From the NCBI GenBank assembly GCA_002104895.1, contig MCFG01000052.1, forward strand, positions 195,001 to 235,022: a DNA stretch of 40,022 nt, given 5' to 3'. Below the pieces are notes generated by a model. It saw only the letters and a list, made by a program, of their open reading frames with translations. It made no database searches and was not told the DNA's origin. The stretch's first letter is position 1, and the number at the start of each line of letters is the position of its first letter. The position numbers and the translations under genes were made by a program. The stretch comes from Anaeromyces robustus. Lineage: Eukaryota; Neocallimastigomycota; Neocallimastigomycetes; Neocallimastigales; Neocallimastigaceae. Of this stretch, positions 1-11,172 are shown piece after piece.

Positions 1-272
1 CTTGCAATTTCATTTTCGTCTATAGATTTTTCAGATTTTTCATCATCAACAATAAGATAAAGTGGTCTACCATTAATGATATTACGATTCATTGGGAAAA
101 CAGAAGAACGACAAATAATAGAATAAAGCTCTTCAATAGTTGGAATATGTTTAAATGATTCAAAACCAACTACTGGATCTGGTTCATCAATTCTTTCAGT
201 TTTTGATAAAATTGTGACATTGACAAGATATAAAACTAAAGAATCACCCTATTTATTATTGTTATCATTGTT

Positions 273-310
<38 letters not shown>

Positions 311-657
311 TAATAATTTAAATAAATAATATATATATATATATAAAAAGAGATTTTGAAATTTTGAAATTTGAAATTTAATGAGTTTTTAATTTGTCAT
401 TTTAAATGTTTTTTAATTAAAAATTATATATATATATATATATATTATTAAAATTTATTTACTTCTATTCGGTATTTCCGAATATACAGTTAATTTTATA
501 TATATATATATATTTAACATTAAATATTTACCAAATTTGCAGTTTGAATATTAAGTTTCCATGTTTCTGCTCTTTGTGGAGCATGTGGTGCTTGTTCTAA
601 AGCTTCCTTTTTTTCTTTTATTCTATCCGATTCATTGAATGGATGTGGTGATGACAT
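1..657 (-). CDS. Unrecognised conserved-looking protein, 5' part (partial)
   Basis: Two exons read on the minus strand: 532..657 (42 codons from an ATG at 657) and 1..248, which continues beyond the window edge. The donor is GTAAATA after the Leu codon, the acceptor is ATAG before GGTGATTC, and the phase is 0. The predicted start is MSSPHPFNESDRIKEKK; exon 2 opens with GDSLVLYLVNVTIL, contains IIC followed by NGRPLYLIVDDEKSE, and is about 82 residues to the edge. The protein looks ordinary, with mixed hydrophobic and charged residues and no asparagine runs, signal peptide or membrane helix in the visible 124 residues. I do not recognise a family and assign no function. The ATG is the first in-frame one after an AT-rich leader with an A/T homopolymer run just upstream. 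The intron (249..531) contains (ATT)n and (TA)n tracts. Confidence 0.7.
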
Positions 658-1312
658 TTTTTTTTTTTTATTTATATATTATTTTTGTTTTATGATTATT
701 AAATATATTTATTTATACTTTAATTATGCTTTTCCTTTTTTCTTATTATTATTATTATTTTTTTTTATTTTATTATTAATACTATAATAATTATCTTTTA
801 TAAAAAAAATTTTTTCGAAAAATAATTAATATTATCTAAAAAAATTTTTTACCAATATTAAATTTTGATATTTGAATATAATTTTTATTTGTATCACCCA
901 TTACAGATATTGGAAAATATATAATATATATATATATTCACTTACAATTAAACCATTTATATATAAAAAAATATATATAATTATTATATAATAAACTTTT
1001 ACTACTCTAATTGCTATAATTTTATAATACACCAAATATCCAAAAACCATCTACAAAATAATAATTGTGATACTTTATATATAAAATAAAAAATTTTTTT
1101 GCTACACATATATACAATTACACAATAACTTTTTCCTTATTTTTACACACAAACAAACAATAAATTTTGATTAATTAAATGTATTTTAAATTAATAAAGA
1201 AATAATGAAAAAATTTACATTTTTAATTTTAATATGATAAATGCTAAATTTATCAATAACGCAGACTTTATTATATTTGCATTTTCTATAAAGAATATTA
1301 CATTCAATATAT
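658..1312. other. Intergenic region, AT-rich
   Basis: This holds the upstream region of the minus-strand gene ending at 657 and the 3' UTR of RPL5. A minus-strand AATAAA (plus TTTATT at 1267-1272) lies about 40 nt downstream of the RPL5 stop and is a credible poly(A) signal. I see no reading frame or RNA gene in the remainder, which is A/T runs and short (TA)n tracts. Confidence 0.6.
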
Positions 1313-2496
1313 TTATTCGAATTTCTTTTCGAAAGCAGCAATCTTTTGTCTGATACGGTCCTTTCTTTGCTTGAGGTTGCGCTTTTGAGTCTTGAACTTC
1401 TTGAGTTGAGCCTTTTGTTCGTCGGTAAGTGGAGCACGTTCCTTCTTGGTGAATTCTGGGTTAGCACGAATCTTCTTGTGAGCTTCAGCGTACATACCTT
1501 CAAGATCGTCAGCAGAAACACCAGCAGCAATGAATCTGGAGAATTGTTTCTTGTACTTTTCTTCATCTTCTTCTTCAAGAGAACGCATGTATTCAGCAAC
1601 GTGTTGACCGAAGATGTAGTCTCTAAGAACTTCAGCGTCAAGGCTCTTTTCTTCAGAGTCGTAACCTGGGAATCTGGTTTCACTGTGTGGAATAAGAACA
1701 CCACCGTCAGCAGCACCCTTCATAACGGCGAAGACCTTGCTACCGGTAGTAGTACGTCTAAGACCAACATCAAGGAAAGCCTTGAATGGACGTGGACCTT
1801 CTTCATTTTCTTCGACTTCAAAGTGTTCACCATTTGGTTCAACAACACCTTCGTAGTTGGAGTCAAGACCGAGCTTCTTAAGAACACGACGAGCAGCAAG
1901 AAGACCAGTAGCGTAAGCAGCAGCCCAGTTAGTTAAACCAACCTTAATACCGTAGTTTGGTAATTCGTGAGAGTAAGCAGCAGAAAGAATGTAATCACCT
2001 TCAATCTTAGAGTAAACGAATTGAGCAATAATATCAGTGTTGGTGAAACGAACAACAAGTCTGTATTTTGGAGAGTTGTACTTGTTCTTGGCTTGGGTAA
2101 CTAATCTCTTACGAGCGTAGTAATCAGTTTTACCCTCTATTATATAATATAGTTTATATTATTTAATATTATATATTAGTAAATATATAATCAAAAGTAT
2201 CCATTTTATATAATGTTAATGTAATAGATATAATATATCTAATAGATTAACCTTATATTGTATCTAATAACTTTATATAATAACTTTATATATTTTATAT
2301 TTTAATAATACATACCACGTCTTCTTCTGTATTTAACTTGGAAACGCTTGAAGTAAGCCTTGTTCTTGACAGTCTTGACGAAAGCCTATTGATTAAATAT
2401 TAATTTAATATATGGATGAATTATTTACGTTAGTTTTTTGTTAAGTTAAAATTAATAATAAAATTACATTTTTAATATTTAAATAAAATTTACCAT
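1313..2496 (-). CDS. RPL5: 60S ribosomal protein L5 (uL18)
   Basis: Large-subunit ribosomal protein that binds 5S rRNA and enters the ribosome with RPL11 as the 5S RNP. Exons (minus): 2494..2496, 2316..2385 and 1313..2136, giving 298 aa, close to the usual ~297 for eukaryotic L5. Exon 1 is only the ATG codon; the intron starts GTAAAT and ends AATAG. The joins restore the conserved N-terminus [15 protein letters not shown] and the [15 protein letters not shown] block, whose Glu codon spans the second junction. Further family hallmarks are [37 protein letters not shown]-type [10 protein letters not shown] and a basic C-terminus ending AAFEKKFE. Codon use is clearly GC-biased compared with its surroundings, as expected of a highly expressed gene. 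It is divergent from RPL14 across a 277 bp gap. The identification is secure; only the exact first junction is inferred. Confidence 0.97.
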
Positions 2497-2773
2497 TTTA
2501 TCTATATAAATATATGAAAGAGAGAGAACTTAAACCTTAATCGGATTTCAAAAATTTTTATTCAACATTAGAATAAATTAATTTGACCAATCATATTCAT
2601 TTAATCACACTTATATTATATAAAATAATTATGATTGGCTAATAGGAGAATCATTTGAATATAGTGTAGTTGGATTCAAGATCCATATAATTCTGTCTCT
2701 TTCAGATCTTCCTCAATTTTTTATACAGAGGGGTAATTTTGTAAATTTATAAAACAAAGTTAAGAAATTAAAC
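2497..2773. promoter_or_regulatory. Bidirectional RPL5/RPL14 promoter with inverted CCAAT boxes and TOP-like leaders
   Basis: The 277 bp between two divergent ribosomal protein genes contains CCAATCAT at 2587-2594 and its exact inverse ATGATTGG at 2631-2638, an inverted pair of CCAAT boxes 36 bp apart near the middle. Each gene also carries a near-identical pyrimidine-rich block on its own sense strand: AGTTCTCTCTCTTTCATATA for RPL5 (complement of 2511-2530) and AATTCTGTCTCTTTCAGATC for RPL14 (2689-2708), 16 of 20 positions identical. Pyrimidine tracts at mRNA 5' ends (TOP motifs) mark ribosomal protein mRNAs in several eukaryotes. Whether transcription starts inside these blocks here is inference. 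No clear TATA box can be distinguished in such AT-rich DNA. Confidence 0.55.
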
Positions 2774-3555
2774 ATGGTTGAGGTATATGAATATGAATTA
2801 TATGTTTTTTTTTTATAGTGAATGATAATAAAAAATGTTTATGTGTTTATTATTTTGTGAATTTTTATGTTAAAAAATATTTTTTTTTTTTGATGAATGA
2901 ATGATTTATCTAACATATTGATATTAATTAAATATTGTTTTGACTATTGATAAATAATATGTGAAATAGTTCAAGAAGATTGTCGAAGTTGGTCGTGTTG
3001 TTATGATCACCTACGGTCCAGATGCCGGTAAATTAGCCGTCATTGTTGACATTATTGATCATGCCAGAGTAAATATATAAATGAATGATAGATGAATAAA
3101 CGTTTTATAATGTATTAAGGAATAAGGTATATTAATAATATTATAATATAAAATATATATAATAGGCTTTAATTGATGGCCCAACCACCAACGTTGCTCG
3201 TCAAGCTATGTCATTCAAGCGTCTTAACATCACCTCCATGAAGGTTGCTAATCTCCCACGTGGTGCTTCTTCTCCAGTTGTTGCCAAGCGTGTTGTTGAC
3301 CAAAAGGTCGTCGAAAACTTCGCTAACACTAGTTTCGCTAAGAAGCTTGCTGCCAGACAAGCCAGAGCTACTCTTAACGATTTCGACCGTTTCAAGCTTA
3401 TGATCGCCAAGAAACAAGTATGATTTATAAATATATTAATTTAAAAATAATATTATAAATTTAACCATATATCTTTTTTTATGTTTTAATAAATTCATTT
3501 ATAGCGCCGCAATATTATTAACCGTGAATTTGCTAAACTTAAGAAGCAAAATTAG
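2774..3555 (+). CDS. RPL14: 60S ribosomal protein L14 (eL14)
   Basis: Large-subunit ribosomal protein eL14. Exons: 2774..2782 (ATG GTT GAG only), 2970..3068, 3166..3417 and 3505..3555, all in phase 0, giving 136 aa, the usual size for fungal L14. Introns begin GTATATG, GTAAATA and GTATGAT and end in AG. Exon 2 encodes the KOW-type segment [20 protein letters not shown] followed by [13 protein letters not shown]. Exon 3 encodes [15 protein letters not shown], then the basic C-terminal region with [16 protein letters not shown]. The protein ends EFAKLKKQN. The nine-nucleotide first exon mirrors the ATG-only first exon of the divergent RPL5. Two AATAAA hexamers (3581-3586, 3592-3597) follow the stop. 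Exons are GC-richer than introns, as for RPL5. Confidence 0.95.
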
Positions 3556-3580
3556 ATTAATAAGAAAAATTGCCCTTAAA

Positions 3581-3597
3581 AATAAATTTACAATAAA
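3581..3597 (+). terminator. RPL14 polyadenylation signals
   Basis: Two AATAAA hexamers, at 3581-3586 and 3592-3597, lie 26-42 nt past the RPL14 stop. They are correctly placed for 3' end formation, but AATAAA is common by chance at this base composition. Confidence 0.45.
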
Positions 3598-3806
3598 ATA
3601 ATATTGGAAAATATATAATTTTATAATTCATATGTTAAATATTAAAATTTAGTGTTAAATATTTAGAAATGATCAATTATAATAGTACACTTATTGTTCT
3701 GGATTATTAAGACAGGAAAAAATATTATTATAAATGGATTAATATAAATTTAAAATGAAAATATATATAAAAAGTCAAATTAGCGAAAATTGGTTTAATA
3801 TATTTT

Positions 3807-6800
3807 TTATTTATTATTTTTATTATAACAATTAAAATGGACAATATTTCCATCTGAAGTTTTAATAAAATTATCATCAAATATTTCATTATCACATAGT
3901 GAACATTTAGAATTATTATCAATAATTATAGGTTTAGTTTTGTCCAAATATTTAGTTAAAGCGAATTTAACCTAAATTATAAAAATAAAAAGTAATATTT
4001 AATATATATATAATTAGGTATAATAGATTAATATTAAAACTTAAATTATTAGTAATATTACGTTTTTATTTTCTCCTTGTACAATATTTTTGATAATTTT
4101 TGTTTGTTGATCAACGTGAACCGAATTTTTTAGTGAACGAGTTAAATAATTATTTAACATATTAACTGACCAATGAAGGGGAATAATATCCAAGACTTCT
4201 TTTAATGGGAATTCTTGATAAGAAGTATTTAGTACTTTTATAATCTTTGGTGCGAGTAAATCTCTATTTTCCATTTTCATGTATAGTCTTAATAATGTCA
4301 AATAGAGTGATTCATTTTTCTTTTGTACTGTGTTTAAAAATAGATTTGATGATGAATGTTGTGAATTTTTATTTTGTAAATAAGTATTTTCGTTTATATC
4401 AACTACTGGTGTTGGTGTAATAGGAGTTGATGTGGTATTATCATTATTATTTTTTTGTTTTTCTATTTTTTTTTGATTGTTGTGACAATATTCTTCGGCT
4501 CCTACATAATCATTTAATTGATAAAGCAATATTTTTAATGCTTTTTCATGTTCATATGACTAAAAAATATAATAATTTTTATATACATTTTTGTATATAA
4601 AAATTTATATAAAAATTTATATAGAGTTATTATCAATATTGAGTAGTAAATTATAATTTTTGTTTCTAATATTATTTTCTATTTTATCTTGTTCATTTAT
4701 TATATATATATTTTACTTTTGAGTATAAATAGACTTTTTCAATCATAAGTACATCGTAGGAATTTATTTTTTTTAGTATATCACTGACATTACAATAATC
4801 CGATTCATTAATGAAATTTATAAATTTCAATCGAGAATCAACAATCTTATTTGATTTTATTGTTTTTAAGTAAGATATATAAGATTGATTTTCTGAAAAA
4901 TTGTTATATTCTTGATCTTTATTAAATATTATATTAGAAATTATGTAATAGTTAAAAGGCAAAATATAAATGTTAGAATATTTATTAATATTAATATTAT
5001 TATACCTATTCGTTTAAGTTCATCTAATGATGATTCTGTATATTTTATTATTGAATTTATATAATTTAGCCCCAAATTTGTATGGAATACAGTATTCTAT
5101 TATATAATTTTATTATATTATTTAATATGATTTTGAAAAAATAAATAATTAATATTATTAATAAATTCTTTATGTTATTTATAAACAATAAACTTATTTT
5201 TAATAATTTTTTATGTAAGTTTTTTAACTTACATCAGATTTTAAATCTTTAACTAAATATTCTAAATACATTAAAGCTGCTTCATTCCAATGCTGATTTA
5301 AATAACTAACAACACTATTTGCATCTAAATCAGTATGTTTATCTGACATAAATATCTAAATTATTTATTAATTGAAAAAAAAATTGTTAATTAAAAAAAA
5401 AAAAGGAATTATTTGATATTATCATCATTACTATAATATTTATTACCTTTGCACCTAACTGTTGATCTTCTTTTAACACCCATTTTGAGTATTTCCAAAC
5501 TAGTTCTTTATCATCAACATTTGAAATGAAATCAACAATAAATCGAATACCTGGAAAATCTAGATCTTTTAATTGCTTTGATTCAATTCTAAAAAAAAAA
5601 AAAAAAAAAAAAAATTAACAATATTATCAATTTAATTTATAATTTTTACTAAAAATATATACTTAATCCAAATGTCTAATGCTTTTTGATATAATCCTTT
5701 GGATTCGTATAATAATCCCATCGCATAATATTTCTATAAGAAATTATAATATATAAAAAATTTTAAATAAATATATCTTATTAATATTTAATATATAATC
5801 AATTCAATAAATTACGTTTTTTTCTTTTAAGACTTCGATAGATTCTTCAATACCGCAATGATTTTCATTTTTGATTAAATTATATAATTCATTATTATTA
5901 CTTTCAACATAGAGTTTTAAAAGTGTAGTATCTATTTCCTAAATATTTTAAATAATAATAATAAAAAATAAATAATTATTTTTAAATAAAATGCTAAATA
6001 TTTATTCATAATTCTTCTTCATTTTTTTAATTATTTACTTGTTTTTTTCCTGAAGATATTTTATTATTTCGAGCATATTTCAAATATTTCATAAGCATAT
6101 TTTTTGCATTTTCATAAAAAGCTTGTGAAAAAGATTCTTTTGTTGTTTCATCAATATCTTTATAATTTTTATTTAAATGTCTTTTAACTAATGAAATTAT
6201 TCAAACAATAAAAAAAAATATTATTAATATTAACAAATAAAGCTTATGTTTAATAATTAATATATAACATATTTAAGTATATATATTATGATTTATATAT
6301 AGGTTATTACTTAATGCATTAATAGAGTCAGTTTCCATTTCATTATTTTCAGCTTTGACTGGAGAAGTTACTAATGATGGTATTCTATATTCTTCAAATA
6401 AATTAATAAGAATAATTGGACTAACATTTCCTTTTTGAAAGAATTCTAATGCATCATCGAATAACATTTCATTCATTAATACATAACCTGCATTTCTATA
6501 ATATTGTCTTAATTTTGCTTCCTACAATATCATTTTATTATTAGTAATTTTAAAGTAATTTATCCATACAAAAATTTTTAATAAAAGAAAAAAAAAAAAA
6601 AGATAAATATTAATACCTTTATTTCAATTTGATATTCTTCTTTTAGTATGTTATGCTCCAATAAAAATAAAGCATAATTAACATATTTTTCGTTCATCAT
6701 TTCTTTTAACTTTAATTTTTAAAGCAAAATATATATAATAGATACATAATAATAAAATTTTAATAAATAAAATCTAATAATATATATATATATATTATAT

Positions 6801-8778
6801 ATTATATATTTATATATTAAATAATTGTTAATTTAATTACTTGAAAATCAATTGGTTTCATTGTTAAAGCGTATAATTTACTATTTGAATAAAGTAATAT
6901 TTTAATGTTTAAATTTTTTTCTTCATTTTTTTGATTATTATTATTGAAAATCAATTTAGAATTTATAATTCGTAAGTTTTGCATATCTTTTGGGATATGA
7001 ATTCTCTGAATCAATCTTTGATCTAATATATTATGGATATCTAAAGTGTTATCATCCATTAATGCCAATATATAAGGATATTGATAAGCTATATAAAAAA
7101 AATTTTTTATAGTAAAAAATAAAATAATAACAAATATTAGATATTGGAATATTTAAAAATTTTTTATTTAATTAGTTAAAATATTAATATATATATTTAT
7201 TTAATATTTACCTATAGAATTTGGATAGTATTGCCATTGTAATGTTCCTTTATATATATAATAATATATAAATTAATATTTATTATTATGTTTTAATTTA
7301 ATTTATTAAAAACAAATCAGTGATATAGAATTATTACATAAATATATATATATATATACCTCTTGTTGCGTCTCCTCTAGATGAAACAAATACACCTAAT
7401 CCCATGCGTGTAAAATGAATTAAGAATAAAATTTTTAAAGATGTTTTTACTTTCTATATCAAAAAATTAATAAAAAGTGGTAAAAAAAAAAAAAAAAAAG
7501 GATATCTTGCGCTGTTGAAGTAACAAACATAAATTCATCTTCATCTAATGTATTTAATAATGGTCGACCATAGGCCTGATTATAAGAAAATAATGAAATA
7601 CTTTCTCCTGTTGTAATATCAAAAATATTATAGGATGAATTATCAGCAATACAAACTTTATTACTATAGCATCTCATTTGTAAAATACAATTTGAGTAAT
7701 TATGGGGAAGTTCCTAATAAAAATAGTTATATTTTTTTTTAAATATTATTTTTATTATTATTTAAATATTGTTATTATATTATTAATAACAATTTATTAA
7801 TATTATTGCTTAAATATTGCTATTATATTTTTGTCAATGATTATCATTGTTGTTTAAGTATATTATTTATATTATCTTAATTTAATTAAAATTATTATTA
7901 ATAAGTTACATAACATACCATAAGTTGATGAACTCCATGGTCAAAATTAATATATTCAATAGAATGCTTTTTAGCTATACAAATTTGAAGATTTGATATA
8001 ATTGCTTCATTTGTACAAACATTTAATACATTTTTAATTGGACTAATTTTACTTGTGGATACATTATTTAATGATTTAGAATCTAAAAATATAATTGTAT
8101 TATCTATGATCCAATTAAATAATATTAGAACATGTAGGATATTAATTATTTAAATTATATATATATTTAGTGGCAATAATTACCACATAAAACGAGCAGA
8201 ATTGATTCTGAAGGTATAACAATTATTTTATTAATTGGTTTTTTGTCTGAAATGGTTTTCCTTTGAACAAATTGACATTCACTTTTATAATAAGGTAAAG
8301 TACCATTTATGAATTTCTATATAAATAAAAATTTAATAATAAAAAAAGATATATATAAATGATATATTTCATAATTAATTTAAAAAATAAATATTATTCA
8401 ACAATAATTTAAATAATCATTACATTTTCAGTATCAGGATATTTATTTATTATAAAATGTATGACACTTCCGTCAGAAGTACCAATATATATGTTTTTAT
8501 CTTGTAAAAAGTAAATATGTGTTAATCAATAATATTAAAATTATATTTTTTGACAAAGTAATAAAGAAAAATTAATACTAATAATGATAAATAAAGAAAT
8601 AATAATAATAAAAGAAAAAACTACCCCAAGTCTCAATATATTCTATTTGAACATTTGAATTCAACTGTGCATTGGTATTACGAATTGGAAATAAAGGATT
8701 ACGAAATCCCGTTTTCTCTAAAGGAATTTTATCAAGTAACTCTATTAAGAAAAAAGGTTCATTATTAGGGACCAACAT
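3807..8778 (-). CDS. VPS3: VPS3/TGFBRAP1-like CORVET tethering subunit
   Basis: Subunit of an endosomal tethering complex; Vps3/TGFBRAP1 is the Rab5-binding CORVET subunit and Vps39 is its HOPS relative. Minus-strand exons: 8625..8778, 8424..8500, 8184..8316, 7919..8103, 7506..7713, 7360..7407, 7212..7247, 6841..7088, 6617..6709, 6311..6521, 6039..6187, 5816..5938, 5650..5733, 5447..5575, 5233..5355, 5006..5096, 4717..4916, 4062..4559 and 3807..3971; 984 aa in one frame. The first ~390 residues form a CNH-like beta-propeller (NIYIGTSDGSVIHF near 54; GLGVFVSSRGD near 254). Then come helical repeats (KYYAMGLLYESKGLYQKAL; YEHEKALKILLYQLNDYVGA). The C-terminal VPS39_2-type zinc motif has Cys953, Cys956, His975 and Cys978. 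Residue order fits TGFBRAP1/Vps3 better than Vps39. The join at 5576..5649 is the least certain. The intron at 7408..7505 looks U12-type. The gene is convergent with RPL14. Confidence 0.88.
7408..7505 (-). other. Putative U12-type (minor spliceosome) AT-AC intron
   Basis: On the minus strand this 98 nt intron begins ATATCCTTTTTT immediately after CAG CGC AA|G and ends CATTTTACAC before GCATGGG. ATATCCTTT is the exact U12 5' splice consensus. TTCTTAAT lies just upstream of the end, close to the U12 branch consensus TCCTTAAC, with about 12 nt between the branch adenosine and the terminal AC, inside the usual 10-16 nt window. Splicing gives phase 1 and restores GlnGlyMetGlyLeuGlyValPhe, the expected glycine-rich propeller strand of TGFBRAP1-like proteins. 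No GT or GC donor gives an in-frame product at this point. It is the only intron in the window with this signature. Confidence 0.8.
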
Positions 8779-9657
8779 CTATTTATTTCTTTATTTATTT
8801 CTTTATTTCTTTATTTAGTATTATTATTATTATTATTTAACAATTTTTAATTGTAGGTATATTGTTTAATGTAAAATTTCAAAAATTTAATTTTTATTTA
8901 TATTATAATTAGATTTTTAATTTATTTATTTATTTATTTATTCATTCATTTATTTATTCATTTATTTATTCATTATTTTTATTATTTTATTATTTATATA
9001 TAATGTTTTTAAAATTTTGTATTTAAATTTATATATTTAAAAATTTTAAAATTTATATAAAAAAAAAAAATTTAAATAAAAAGAAAAGAAAAAGAAAAGA
9101 AAAAGAAAAAAAGAATGAAAATAATGAACTGAAATTTTATTAATTATATTTATATATTAATTAAATATAATTATTTAGTAATGGAGAATACTTTTAATTA
9201 GTAATATGAATTTTAATTTATATTAAATAAATAATTTAATTAAATAAAAATTTTTTTTATAAATATATAATAAGGTAGTTAAAACAACATAATAATAATT
9301 ATATAAAATTTAATGATTAAACTATTATATATCTTTTTTTCTTTTCTTTTCTTTTTTTTCCCTTTTATTTTTTCTATTAATTTTATTTTTTATTTAATTT
9401 TATTTTTTTACTTTATTTAATTTTTTATTTTTTATTTTATTTTATTTTATTTATTTATTATTTTTATTTCTTTTACATAAATGATAATATAATTTTATAA
9501 ATCATCAAAAAAAACTTCTCAAACTTTATCCGATACGTTATTTTATTTCTATTTTTTTTTATTTTATCTTTTTTTTTTTAATTTTTTTATTTTATTTTTA
9601 AATTTTATTTATTTTACTTTATTTATATATATATATATATTAAATTTTAATTTATTT
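8779..9657. other. Intergenic region, low complexity
   Basis: Upstream of the VPS3-like gene and downstream of the UBAC2-like gene. The content is A/T runs, degenerate TTTA and TTCA repeats (about 8770-8990), an A/G tract near 9060-9120 and T-rich tracts with scattered C (9330-9600). I see no gene. Confidence 0.6.
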
Positions 9658-9763
9658 TTATGAATTAATAAGAATTTCAGTAGCTCTGATAGAATAAAGA
9701 AAATATATTTTATATAATAATAATTATTAGTATTTGATAAATGATAAAAAAAATAGAAAATAC

Positions 9764-9796
<33 letters not shown>

Positions 9797-11172
9797 TATA
9801 TATTATAAATAATTAATTACCTAGTTGGATTGTTGTTTGATTGTATAAGGGCTTGCTTAATACGTTCTTCATCTTGGAATCCCATATCTTTTAATAATTT
9901 TATTAATTCTTCACTTGGTGTAGTTTGAGTGGTTTGAGTACGGTATGGAACATTAGTATTTTGAGTTGGAATTGATAATGAACGAGGTTTCTTGGTATCA
10001 ACAAATGGTGAAACATATTTTTTAACGAAGTTACGAATGAATTTTGGAAAACGCCAATTTTTCATTCCTAATACATTTGCATGATATAATATTCCTGATA
10101 CAACTCCAATAATGAATGATGGTAATGTACTTTTGGATTCTGATAAATAGAACTATTTATAATAATTATATTATAAATAAATAATATTTAATATTTAATA
10201 ATTAAATTTAAATAAATGTTAATATGACATAAATTTTTTTTATTAACTAAATATATATTATAACAATTAAAAGTGAAAGCAACTATTGAATATATTTTAT
10301 ATTTACTTGAATTGCAAGTAAGTATACAAAAAATTTATCTGAAAAAGTAATTCCTAATGTATTTATTGTAAATGATACAGGAACAGTTTTATAGTATAAA
10401 TATAGTGTTGATGCTAAAAGGGCATATGGTCCAGAAGGAATTATAGTTTTAATATTTAATGCATTAGTAACTATGATATAAATAGTCTCTAGAGTTGATG
10501 ATAAAGCACTAACGGTAACAATATAGCCTAGTAATGTATTTAATAAGAGAAAATAAATATATTATATAATAAGTTTAAGACATTATTAATTTATTTATAT
10601 TTATATGTTAAACTCTTAAAATAGTAAATTCTTTTAAAAAGATAATTAGTATTGATAAAAAATATATATTATTAAGATAATTACAAATATACTTTGATGA
10701 GCCTCTTTGCCTTTCAAGAATACGAAATTGGTACATAAGTAATAATCCAAATAATAATGAACCAGAATTTGAAAATACTAAATAACCATATCATATTTAC
10801 AAACATAAAAGTATGGATATATATATTTAAATAATTATTAATTTTGTTTTTTATTTTAATTACATGAGTATGATTTGATTTTCAAAATTATTTTCATTAA
10901 AAATATTATTCTTTTAACAATTTAATAATAATTTGAATATATATAACATTAAAAGTCTAAAACATACTCAAAAGTATTATTTATATAAATAATATACCTG
11001 TATTCTTTGTAATTATTTTATGATATTGACCTCTTTCAATATTTGCATATTGTAAATGATGAGTATTTCTTGTATCCATTATTGATGAAAAAAAAGTATG
11101 AGCTGAAAAAGCTATCATAGATAATTTTGTTACAGAAGCATTTGTAAAACCTTTAAAACCTGAAGCCAACAT
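9658..11172 (-). CDS. UBAC2/Dsc2-like rhomboid-fold membrane protein with UBA domain
   Basis: Minus-strand exons 10998..11172, 10685..10777, 10307..10527, 9821..10152 and 9658..9685; 282 aa. It resembles UBAC2 and fungal Dsc2, ER/Golgi rhomboid pseudoproteases that work with membrane ubiquitin ligases; that role is inferred from the family. Visible features: an N-terminal hydrophobic stretch (KLSMIAFSAHTFFSSI); a helix and following block in exon 2 (SLLFGLLLMYQFRILERQRG), typical of the family's first helices; two to four further hydrophobic segments in exon 3 (YIVTVSALSSTLETIYIIV, YALLASTLYLYY); a basic/proline linker; and a C-terminal UBA domain at 243-282 (SEELIKLLKDMGF, then AL and ATEILI). 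The UBA domain is split by the last intron: donor AG|GTAATTA at 9820, and a 28 nt exon supplies RATEILINS and the stop. Without that exon the frame would end early, at NNNPTR. Confidence 0.82.

Noticed and set aside
1186-1716. 176-codon minus-strand open frame
   Set aside because: A shifted frame of RPL5 running on into its AT-rich 3' UTR.
1346-1936. 196-codon plus-strand open frame
   Set aside because: It lies antisense to RPL5 exon 3, and its Ser/Leu/Phe-rich product is the mirror of RPL5 codon bias.
7411-7453. Alternative GT-AG reading of the AT-AC intron, with the exon starting after GATATAG at 7454
   Set aside because: It would add about 17 hydrophobic residues (KVKTSLKILFLIHFTRM) absent from the family, and no in-frame GT or GC donor exists upstream to match it.
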